55,537 nt of DNA from Suillus spraguei. Lineage: Eukaryota > Basidiomycota > Agaricomycetes > Boletales > Suillaceae. Positions 30,367-39,786 of this stretch are shown here, in pieces; positions within the stretch are counted from its first letter, which is position 1; the number at the start of each line of letters is the position of its first letter. The position numbers and the translations under genes are program-made. Location of the stretch: NCBI GenBank assembly GCA_016800925.1, contig JABCPU010000425.1, positions 1 to 55,537 on the forward strand, read 5' to 3'. The notes under the pieces are model-generated. The model was not told where the DNA came from. It was given only the letters and a program-made list of their open reading frames with translations, and searched no databases.

Positions 30367-30609
30367 TGTTGAGTTGCACGCAAGTCTCGGACACGTTCTG
30401 CGAAGTAATACCAACTCAGGTTTTACAGTGAACCCGCTGACAAACGCATAGTGTACTCCTACAGAAAAATACCTCCTTATATATACCAGTCAACGCTAAA
30501 ACCATGCTGCCGACGCCCGGTAATATTGCGCCATTGACGCGCCATCGATCCCGAAGATTCCCGATAAGTGTCGAGCTCGTACCTCGACCCCTGATAATCC
30601 AACAACTAT
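30362..30609 (-). mobile_element. Solo LTR (238 bp), second copy, with 5-bp target duplication ACTAT
   Basis: The LTR spans 30367-30604 (TGTTGAGTTGCACGC ... ATAATCCAACA) and is flanked by ACTAT at 30362-30366 and 30605-30609. It is the inverse of the copy at 4550-4787, equal in length and differing at only a few positions (for example TATACCAG against the complement of CTGGCATA). Its TATA-like motif therefore points to the minus strand. The different target duplications show two independent insertions. Confidence 0.9.
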
Positions 30610-30616
30610 AACTAAG

Positions 30617-30690
30617 CCCCGAGCCACATAATTATATATTGTAGATAATTATATATCGTAGTCTACAATATATAATCATGTGGCTCGGGG
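30617..30690. repeat. Near-perfect inverted repeat (29-bp arms, 16-bp loop)
   Basis: Left arm 30617-30645 starts CCCCGAGCCACAT. Right arm 30662-30690 ends ATGTGGCTCGGGG. The arms differ at one position. The middle is AT-rich. It lies 7 bp beyond the target duplication of the solo LTR. It could form a strong hairpin or be a minimal palindromic element. No gene is recognised from 30691 to 30996. Confidence 0.9.
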
Positions 30691-30996
30691 TTTTGTATTA
30701 TTTTCCTCATCAAATCAACGCCAGTACCTGGCTCTCTCACCTCGTTGTTCATTTTTCTCGCTTCATTGAGCGCGTTACAATGAAGTTTCAGTGGTGGTAT
30801 TCTCTTCACTTTTTCAAGGATGTGGCCCGAGAAACAAGTCGTGGCCGACGACAAGAAACACTGATGGGACACATGAAACAAAATAACTACGTTCTGGATT
30901 GCGGAACGACAACGACGGTAAGGTACAAGCTAAGAGAAAGAGGTGTCTACGATGCAATGAACCATATGCGTAGGTGTACGTAGTAAGCCTGGTGGC

Positions 30997-31478
30997 TTAC
31001 AGGCCCGAAATTTTCAATATCAGAGAAGAGGGCGCGCCTCTGGTCACCAGTACGTTCCGAGTCCATGCCAAGATTGCGCTTCGTGCTGTTGCCGCTTTCA
31101 TCAAAGGCAGACAGGAATGAGTATCTCCCGTATCAGCAATGTCCGCAGCGTTTTTCAAGATGTTCCCGACGCTCTTGAAGCTGCAGTCTTCGTACTGGAG
31201 TACTGCTCTATTCAAAGCTCCAGTGACATCGAACCTATCAAAAGTTTGGTCCAAATCCCGCCTAGTGCTATTTCTGCCGTCCACAAAAGCCCAGATTTCT
31301 GCGGGACCTGCTCCAATGGAAGCCACGTTCCCCCCTCGAGAACTGTTGTGACGCTTGGATTCACTTTTGGGAGCTTGAAACTGCGATCTCCAATATCTGA
31401 GGAGGCTGAATTTCTCTTAACATCGCTCAACACCGAGCCACTTTCTTGCAGGAGAGTCTGGAGTGCAGCCAGTGACAT
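30997..31478 (-). CDS. Hypothetical protein, not recognised
   Basis: From ATG 31478 the minus strand reads MSLAALQTLLQESGSVLSDV, then KLPKVNPSVTTVLEGG. After one apparent missing base in the C run at 31330-31335 it continues ASIGAGPAEIWAFVDGRNST, DQTFDRFDVTGALNRAVLQY and CSFKSVGNILKNAADIAD, to a stop at 30997. The two frames belong together because the second opens exactly where the first would continue with one more base. Helical character is likely. I cannot name the family; an N-terminal piece of a larger signalling protein is possible but unproven. I recognise nothing from 31479 to 32000 except a possible promoter. Confidence 0.4.
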
Positions 31479-32000
31479 TACGCTTCCTTGCGTGGGGAGA
31501 GCTCATTGAATGCTGCTTCAGTGGGTTGAACAATATTGGAGGTAGTGTTACGTTTGGAGATAGATCAGCCCCCCAACAGGATCACTATCCCTATGCTGGG
31601 ATGCACGAAGCCATTGCGTACAAAAGGAACAGGGAGCGCGTTAATGCTCGTTAACGCAGGATCACGTTCGGAAGTGACTCGGCGGGGACTGGAAATGTAT
31701 TCAGTGGGTCTGCTCAGCGGTTGTCTGAGAGTTTTGAACGTGTGGGCTTGAAAGAAGTTGAAGATAAACGGTGGGCTGAAGTGTGTGAAACCTGACCTGG
31801 GTGAAGAAAGTACGATTGTGAACGAAGTGAACGTAACCCTGCACAATATGCGGCTGGCTTGAGCTGGGATGATAGTATGAGTCAGCCCAGCAAATATAAT
31901 ACTGCTCGTGTACATAGGACGGTACAGCTGAGCTGAGTAAAGTATATACAACGTACACAAAAACTATCGCGTGATAGTGTCTCCAGAAATGAACTCATGG

Positions 32001-34102
32001 CTAGTTAGGACCACGAGAGCTAAAGAAAAATCCACAGCAGCTGATTCCGACTTCCTCCGGCTCGCTTGTTAAGGCTTGTGATTGTGTAGGCCGTCCTCGA
32101 GGCACTTGGGCCCCCAATGCAGGTTGACCTAGTCGTGTTGAACTGTCGGCCGCGTCGTCATTCATGCGTGACATGGCTGCTGCCGTATCAATGGCATGCC
32201 TCTGAAGAGTAATTTCAATAATATGAAGGGGGAGCGATAACGAGTTACTCACGTCTTCATCGAGGCAAGTAGCAACATCGGCGGGACATCTGGAAGATCT
32301 TGCGGAAAATAAGCTAGAATTCCAGTACCAGCGCTGGCGCAGAATTGCTTGGGATCCATTTGCAGGTCGAATGCTGGAATGTACGGAACCAAACATGGGT
32401 TTTGTTCCCTCGAGACTGCAGTAGTCATTCCAAGAGTGTTCTGTGATCTTTGCTATCGAAGTGGGCGGCGAAAGTGCGATCATAAAATGGCGAGCTCTGC
32501 TCGTTGGCGAGAGGTTCATCTCGGTTTTCTTTACCCTTTCTGTTGCTGAGTGATCGTGCTGACGGCCGTCGGGTTGAGATAATAGCGTGCGCGAGTCGAA
32601 ACAGCACTCACATCACCAAGACTTTCACATTGATCTCCTTCGCCTTGACCTTCTCCCGAATTACCTTCTGGTTGGTCGGCTGCCATGGTTGCGAGGTCCA
32701 GTGACGAATTTGAGCGGACACGACGACTGAAAAAACCACGCTTGGAGCGTTCTTGTGGCACAAACTCGTCTGGCAATGAGTGACGCCGAAAGATGACATT
32801 CCAGGAAGGGTGAGCCGAAAATAAGGAAGGGAGGTGGAAACCAGGTGACGGCGACCGAAGATATTGTTGGGAAGACTACAAGTACTTGTTGTCAGTGCCA
32901 GTGCTCTTGCATGAACACAATAATTTTACCTGGAAGATATGGTCGTTGTGCGCCTCCTCGACGGAGCTATCACCCCCCGTAGTATCAACCTGCAACAACG
33001 CCATCAACGAGGAAGACAAATAGTCAAATGTGAAAGTACTGACGTCGAGGCATAATGATGATGGGGAATTGAACCGAATTTCCTGTTGTGTGCTTCGTTT
33101 GTCACTCTTCTGGACTAGGGTGGGTGCGCGAATCTGAGGAACTATATCTTTGACCATCCATAGAATAAGTTTCCCGTAATCTCCGCCATATACCATGTAT
33201 TTCCCATCTCGAGAGAACGATACGCAGAAAAGGTTTGTATGATCCTCGTGTAATGGTAGGCCAAGCGGTTGATTGGTCTCCGTGTCCCATAACTGTGCAA
33301 TGCCGTCAGTGCCTACGCACGCCAGTACATTCTGTGTAGGTGAAAGTGCGACGGCATACAGGGCACGGTCATGTTCAAAGCGATGGAGTAGTTCGCCTGA
33401 TTTGCTCTTGAAAACCCGTGCGAATTTGTCGGATGCAGAATAGAGTTTCCTGCTGTCTGACGACCACACCAACGACGTTACAGGGAACCCTAGCTGGTCT
33501 TCGATAGGGCCGACAGCACGCTTTCCGGTCTTCTTGTTCCAGATGCAAATTGTCTTGTTGCTCCCGCCTGATGCAATTTTCTTTCCAGAAGGTGAATATG
33601 CGAGACTCCGTACATTTTCCTGCTCCGTCTGTATCGGGTCCACTTTGACTTTTCCGCTACTTGCTTTACGGATCAGAATTGTTCCATCTTCGGATCCGTT
33701 GGCGAGTTGTTTTCCGCTAGGTGACCACGAGAGCGACCACACCCTCTCACCATGACCTGCCCAAACGCATTCGATCATCTTCCCGTCAGTAGTCCATCGC
33801 TGAATGCTCCCGTCCTCCCTCCCACACGCAATTATCTTCCCGTTCGGTGAAAGCGCCAGTACAAATATTCCTCCTCCCTCACCTTTCCATGGTTCCCCGA
33901 CAACAAGTCCCGTGTCGCAGTTCCACTTGCGCATGGTGCCGTCCTCTGAACCACTCACGATGTGGATATTGTCGTGCAAGAAAACGAAACTCCAAACCGC
34001 CTTATTGTGTCCCACAAACTCGTGCTTCTGAGTTGATCCTTTGGCTTGCTCTGAGGTTAAAGCTTCCTTGAGGGTCGGCTTTGCAGAAGATCCGGAAGTC
34101 AT
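32001..34102 (-). CDS. WD40-repeat protein (beta-propeller)
   Basis: Start ATG 34102 (MTSGSSAKPTLKEALTSEQA). At least six WD40 units are visible: GHNKAVWSFVFLHDNIHIVS, a GGIFVLALSPNGKIIACG unit, GHGERVWSLSWSPSGKQLAN, NVRSLAYSPSGKKIASG with ICIWNKKTGK, VTSLVWSSDSRKLYSAS, LYAVALSPTQNVLACVGTDG with QLWDTETN and LFCVSFSRDGKYMVYGG with LILW. A seventh blade may be formed by the ends. An intron (GTCAGTAC...GTTGCAG, about 54 bp) interrupts the tail after SLCLD, and another follows DHIFQ. The later exons are low in conserved motifs (RSKRGFFSRRVRSNSSLDL, NRKGKENRDEPLANEQSSP) and end ISCCGFFFSSRGPN at 32001. Propellers of this kind are common in mushrooms, often as scaffold or NLR-like proteins. No NACHT domain is seen here. 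The exon structure of the 3' third is less sure. Confidence 0.8.
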
Positions 34103-35607
34103 AGCTCGTTACTGTAGTCTGTTGGATCAACTATGGGGGCGAACGAGTTGACCAATACTCACTGGTCGGTATATTGGTCTGTTGCTTGGGGGAAAGCTGG
34201 GAAGACAGGCAAGTCTTTATGTCCTGCAGGCGGGAGGCATGGATTGTGTGAGGCGGCGCTGATCGTCCATTCACAGGTTCATACCACAACGTAATAGTTC
34301 GATCTTAGCGAACCATGGTCCCTATCATTCCTATTATCCACTTCCAATCATCTCAGCATGGTGAATCGGCATATACTCAAGATAACAGTGGCCATTCAGT
34401 AAAACACCTATTGTTTGCTTCAGATCTCGTGAAGTTTTTTAAATTTCCATTTTTATATCCTATGGATTGTACCCTAAGGAGGACAGTACTATCTGGTCTA
34501 GGGGACCCTCCCATGACATTGTTGGACTCGCAAATGTCTTGGTGTGAAGCATCGGTCTGCCGTTCCTACCGGCTATCTTAGACGCGCCGCCATGCGAAGA
34601 TGATGTGAGTTGAGAATACGATTACCTTGTGCACGAGCTAATAAGTAGGAAGATGATACGCGTACTGGGCCGCTTTCGCGGATGGTGTTGTTTGTTGTAC
34701 TCTGCACTCTGACCACTGATCTCTGTCCTTACCCAGAGTACAGCACACCACCTTTCAGTGCTCATTGATGTCATGCGCGGGACAATATAGTTGCACTGCA
34801 GCCCAGTGCCAGTGAGTCAAGTTCATTCAAGACTGATTGCATGGCAGAACACAATACCCGTCATCTTTTTAATGAATGGAACTTGGACCCAGGGTATATT
34901 AGTATATGCTCTTACTCTCTATTATGTAACAGAGCTTCCAAAACATGAGGGAGTCATCAAAGTACTACCAGTCATGCGCATCTTGAGTCCTTACTCTAGA
35001 AACTTCGTAGTCAACGCCTACCGGAGCTCGCACGGCTTGAAAGTTGAAACACATTGTGCAGTGCGATCCGCAGTCATCCTGGCGAGCGCATGTTAATAAC
35101 AATAATAACTTGAATATGCGTACCCTGAACCCTAGTAAAAAAACTCGGCATGCGGGCTAATTGAATGACCACGGACTGAGTTATGAGATACGAAGCTCAT
35201 AAATAAAGAGAGTACGGGTGCGCAAAAAGATTGCTAACGATACGTTGAGAAGAGGTAAGGCTAATTGCTAGTCAGAAGCACCACTAAAGGGGGTATAAGG
35301 ATTGCGAGAGACATATTAGTCATGTCAAATGATGCAGGTGGCAAAGGGACAGGCCCGCTCGTCCAATTACCTTGTGCTCTAAACAGATGGCTGCAGCACC
35401 TATCTTGTCCTTATGACCTGATCCGTCAGTGTACACCTGAATGGCATCGTTGTTTGCCGCATGGTCTTCTATAGCTTGAGTGTAAATAAAGTTAAACTCG
35501 TTTCGCCTCGGTTAGCTCTAATTAGTAAGTTAAAGATGATCAGTTTTGGTCATAACTTAGGCTGCTTCATTCAACAATCAATATAATAACTCTTCAGAGT
35601 CGAACAG
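34103..35607. other. No gene recognised
   Basis: Upstream of the WD40 gene and of the small gene at 35608. Contains the first copy of a 40-bp direct repeat (35097-35136). Short frames only. Confidence 0.45.
35097..35136 (+). repeat. 40-bp direct repeat, copy 1
   Basis: TAACAATAATAACTTGAATA through ACCCTGAACCCTAGT. It matches 36644-36683 with one difference (C for T at base 23). The two copies bracket the gene at 35608-36179. Confidence 0.85.
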
Positions 35608-36179
35608 ATGTCCGAAGAATTTCAAGGCCTCGATGAAGCTATGCGTAAGATACAGGTATGTCTAGGTGTTATTTTTTGACATCCATCTCAATCACTTTTG
35701 CTCAGCTGGATGAAGTCGAGAAGCTGAATGATAATAAAGGGGGCGATTCTGGACACACCACACCGTCTGAACAGCAGCCTATCAGTATCACCCTTCCACC
35801 CCCCAAACGCAACCGTCAGGTCTATGGCTTCCCCGTATCCTTCGAGTGGCTTTGGGAAACGGCTGCTTCCTTACTTGCTGAGATAGAACCCGACGAGGAG
35901 AACGTCTACGGAAACCCCATTTACGGTTTCAGAACCTACTTCGGAATTTCTTCAATAGGTACGGCTTCGGCGATTCTACTTCCCGGACAGATAGTTCCAG
36001 CAGAATGCATGGACGGAAAATTCGTTACTGTGTTGTACATCTTCAACGAGCAACCCCACAATTATCGTTATCGCCCCACTCAAGAACAGGTTGATGAAAT
36101 CACCGAGTTCGTGGGCAGGGAGCCGCAGTGGTGGCTAGACTGTATGCCAGGAAGCTTTTATGATGGACTGACCGACTGA
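35608..36179 (+). CDS. Small hypothetical protein, intact two-exon gene
   Basis: Exon 1 is 35608-35655 (MSEEFQGLDEAMRKIQ), the intron is 35656-35705 (GTATGT...CTCAG), and exon 2 runs 35706-36179. It encodes about 173 residues: an acidic linker, then PPPKRNRQVYGFPVSFEWLW, GFRTYFGISS, PGQIVPAECMDGKFVTVLYI, EEVDEITEFVG-like VDEITEFVGREPQWWLDC and a stop at 36177. Clean splice signals and a restored frame make it a real gene. The fold is probably alpha/beta with no membrane segment. I do not recognise the family. Confidence 0.6.
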
Positions 36180-36643
36180 TAGTAGCAATAGGGGGCAAAC
36201 TCGATGTAGTGTGGATCATATATGCTGTACGCAACCATTTCATGCAGGGCCGGAGTACTACATATGTATGTACTTTCTACTGGCCACTACAATACAGTAT
36301 CGGGTATCATTGCAGTTGATGCAGGCGACACAGAAATTTATGACTAGGGGTTCACTGTGAACTTATGACCTTGCTCCGCTCCAATTTCTATTTTGTATTT
36401 TGCGCGCTCTCGCTGAGGCTATACATTTCATCTGTACTTGTGCATTATCACCATTTACGATAACGCCCGCCGTCTCGTTGTCTTCTAGTGGTTCCAAGGG
36501 TTAGTGGATTATGTTTTGGGCATCCCTTTACTTGTTTGGCGGTATCTATTGTATTTCTATATAATCGTCAATTTTCACATGCTGATGTGTGACTGACAGA
36601 TTATCTTTCCCTGCAAAATGACTTTGCTCCGGAGTCCACAAGG

Positions 36644-36683
36644 TAACAATAATAACTTGAATATGTGTACCCTGAACCCTAGT
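36644..36683 (+). repeat. 40-bp direct repeat, copy 2
   Basis: Same orientation as copy 1, 1.55 kb downstream. Between the gene end at 36179 and GGC1 at 38162 I see no convincing gene. A short reading MAFTWIDSYLRPELVLELQR starts at 36831, directly followed by a GTGAGT donor, and could be the first exon of a lost gene. Confidence 0.8.
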
Positions 36684-37452
36684 TGAAGCCTGGCCTGTCC
36701 TGTGTGCAGCGCAAATTCAAGAAGACTTTATAAAGCACTAAGCAGTCCATGCAAATTAGTTGTTCTGAGGATTGGATACTGCTAGTGCCAACTCTTGTCT
36801 TCCTCTGTGAAGGTCGACGATCCATGCATAATGGCGTTCACCTGGATTGACTCGTACTTAAGGCCGGAACTTGTCCTAGAGCTTCAACGTGCCGTGAGTA
36901 CCAGAATAATGTCAAGAACGAGGTTGAGCTATTAAATGACATATTACCAATACGGGACAAATATATGAATAAAACACTGGACTTTTTTCCTTCCACACGG
37001 TCTAGCTAGGGGAGAGTCGTTCCTTTTTAATTATGGAACGAGTCGCGGTCCAGTCGAGATTTGATGCAGTCCAAATGTACAGATTCTGGTATCGCATTTT
37101 GACCGTATTACTACGCAATTGTCAAGAACGAAAAAATAAGTGCCATCGTGTTTAGTATTTACAATAGTCTATGCCAAGTCTATGTAGGCGCAGTGGAGGC
37201 GACCGTCGTGCGGAAACAGTAGTTCAAATTAATACAACCCTCAAAAAACGAATTCCAAAACTTAACCCAGGCTGCATGCGGCGGCGTGGCCAAGGTGCAG
37301 CCGCATCGGTTATGAATCTATCATTTTCCGCTATGTCGTGTATGCAGCATAACGGGCCTAGAACGCGTGATGTTAGGACAACGCTGAGGTGTTTGCGACG
37401 CGACGACGCTATTGATAAACAGTCGTGCGAACCTGTGGCTTAGGGTCGAAGG

Positions 37453-37517
37453 TGAAATTGTACAGTACGTAGCACATGGTGTCAGTGACGCTATGTGCTA
37501 TGTACTGTACAATTTCA
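37453..37517. repeat. Near-perfect inverted repeat (25-bp arms, 15-bp loop)
   Basis: Left arm TGAAATTGTACAGTAC...GCACAT at 37453-37477 and right arm ATGTGCTATGTACTGTACAA... at 37493-37517. The arms differ at one position. The loop GGTGTCAGTGACGCT is itself partly palindromic (GTCAGTGAC). No gene adjoins. Confidence 0.9.
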
Positions 37518-38161
37518 AGAGATAACTTTACGTGTAACACATGTAGCATATGTTGCCAAGATAAAAAGCAACTGGAAGAAGACGTACGATTACCAACACA
37601 GCATTCTCGAAAAACAACAGAATCTAGATGTTCTCGGAGACAGTTTTAATATTGGAACGGTGTATCCGCGACTGCGTGCTGTGAGCCTGTGAGCAAGGCA
37701 AGAAGTGGTGAAGAGCACTGGTACGCTTAGCTTACTGGATGGCTGACTAAGCTACGGAGTCATGGCCAATCGGACTTCGAGTGACCTTATCGCTATAGGA
37801 GGACTAGGCTGCGTTAACCATGACTAAGTGATGGTTTATGCATATGTTTAAAAAGAGAGCGTGCATCTTTTGGCAAATTCGCGAGTCCAGTTACGCATTT
37901 ATTAACGGCGATATCTTGTTTTCGTTAAGTGGATCTGCAGAGGACCGCACGTACTGCAGATTTATCGAGAGGTCAACAGAGCTACCACACTCGTCCTACG
38001 ACTGTTTTGTTGTAAGAAGGGCGTATCATTGTTAGTTTGTTATTTCTAGATCAGTTGTAGCAAAGTGAACAAGGCTACAGCCAATATGCAGGCGCCAGGC
38101 GTTGGTAGGAGTATGCAAAGCAAATAGCAGATATCATTGGCTAGGGGGTGTGTTTTACCGT

Positions 38162-39387
38162 TCATACGTACTTCCCAAAGAAAGGTATTAGTGATTGTGC
38201 AAGGGTATAACTGAAGACCAGCTTCGGCCCAACGACAAGAATCTGGATCCACAAGTCATTAGCACGAAAATGAACTATGATAGGTAATAATCACTTTTGG
38301 GGTCAAGCCCTTGAAGAACGCCGAGGGGCCTTCATTCCGGATAAGGTCCCTCACGACTGTCAGGCCAGGCACCTTATGCTCGAAGTTTGCATTTTGGATA
38401 CGAGTTTTAACTGTGTCTAGGGGTGCTGCAATTGTAATCGACGCAACAGCTCCCGCAATGGATGCAATGAAGTTCTGGGTCCACGTGGCTTTGGAATAGT
38501 CAGTGACACCAAGGGCATACTCTTTCGTAACCGCCGAAGCGCCAAAGAGCTGAAATAGAGATTCAGCGCGATGGGTCCAACTATCTAAGTAGACTTACCG
38601 CAAAGGAGCCTGGTGCATTACGCGCCATGGTCCAACCCCATCCACGGTATAGGGTGGTGCCTTCCTCCATAAATATTCGAAGGACTCCTCGTCCACGGAA
38701 CGCCTCGGGGTTAACTTGTCGTTTTATCTTCAGGGCGTCTAAGGGAAGTAGGACCTGACAAAAAGTTACTACCCAGTCCGAAAGTTAGGGCAAGAGGCGG
38801 CTTACAACTTCACCAATACCAGTCAAGCTGCGCGGAGCGATCAGCACATTTGCATAACCACGTGAGACATGAAACTTGCCTGCCAGCAGTCGCCTGCATC
38901 ATCATCTTACCCTTCCTCTCGCCAAATACGCGCGAGAACTCGTCTTTGTAATTTCGCGTAATGATCTCATTGAACCACGGTTGCCCACCGAACTTGTATA
39001 TCCGTTGGGAAACTTTGTACCCGGCTGCATATCCAAGACCGGGGAAGAGAGACAAAAGTTTTTTGGGTAACGAAGCTGTAGCGTAGTCGCGGAATATGAT
39101 CGGGGAGAGCGCCGAGAAGGAGACCTAGGCGTCAAGGGTGGTCAACAAATTGCAACAAATAATTCTACAATAATAATTTACTTTGGCTTTATTGCTCATA
39201 AGCCGTTTTGCTACTGTATCAACTGGATGAAATACCAGCAGCTCAGCAACACCTAGTAGCCATTACGCAGTGAGCTACTTCGTTCCCAACACAGTGGACC
39301 GGAACCAAGGTACAAACCAGATGCACCAGACCCCAGAATCCGAGCAGTCCCTGACTCTTTACTTTTTCCAGAAGTTGGAGGAGACAT
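38162..39387 (-). CDS. GGC1: Mitochondrial GTP/GDP carrier (GGC1/YHM1 family)
   Basis: Start ATG 39387 (MSPPTSGKSKESGTARILGS), stop at 38162-38164 after LIPFFGKYV. Predicted to exchange GTP for GDP across the inner mitochondrial membrane. About eight exons read continuously and follow yeast Ggc1 closely: AELLVFHPVDTVAKRLMSN (first carrier signature, P-x-D-x-x-x-[KR]), LFPGLGYAAGYKVSQRIYKF, GGQPWFNEII, GIGEVVLLPLDALKIKRQ (second signature), LYRGWGWTMARNAPGSFALF, IAAPLDTVKTRIQNANFE (third signature), GPSAFFKGLTPK and GPKLVFSYTLAQSLIP. One intron has a GC-AG border (GGCAG|GCAAGT at about 38870-38878, complement). Length is about 300 residues, as in the family. No break is seen. It is divergently placed with the carboxypeptidase gene, with 399 bp between start codons. 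Confidence 0.92.
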
Positions 39388-39786
39388 AGTTAGCGGGAGT
39401 CTAGTAAGCGAGAAGAGAGATGGTTGGCAGCTGGGAGGCGTCAACTGTACGTGTCAAATGACCGACCTGCTTAACCTTGCATTAATTTTCCTTCGAGGGC
39501 GCCATATATATTTAGACTTATTTGTCTATTGACAACAAATGGCTAAACACGGTAAAATTGCACCCAACTGGATTTATGGACCAAATTGACCTAACTTTGA
39601 GGAAGTCTGCAGTGCAACCGCAGAGACAGCAGAATCCGACGAGAAGGACTGGGAAAATAGTTGTCTCCCACATTCCGTTAATAGGTTCTCATCGGAACGA
39701 AGAATTATGTATATCACGCTGGCCTCGTGATCCCGTGGAGACCCGTATAACCAAGAACGTAAATCGTCGACTTCTACCTTACCACC
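39388..39786. promoter_or_regulatory. Shared divergent promoter region of GGC1 and the carboxypeptidase gene
   Basis: The 399 bp between the two start codons must hold both promoters. A TATA-like GCCATATATATTTAGA lies at about 39501-39516, on the carboxypeptidase side. No operator can be named. Confidence 0.4.

Noticed and set aside
4550..30604. The two 238-bp copies as ends of one giant element
   Set aside because: They are in inverse orientation with different 5-bp target duplications, so each is an independent solo LTR.
31117..31509. Plus-strand frame opposite the hypothetical gene
   Set aside because: It is the antisense shadow of the minus-strand reading at 30997-31478, which has the better amino acid composition, although neither is certain.
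30997..34102. NLR (NACHT-WD40) gene spanning both minus-strand readings
   Set aside because: No P-loop or NACHT motif is present, and the order on the minus strand would place WD40 repeats before the helical part.
37453..37517. Hairpins as bacterial-type terminators
   Set aside because: The genes are eukaryotic and no U-rich tail or adjacent gene end fits.
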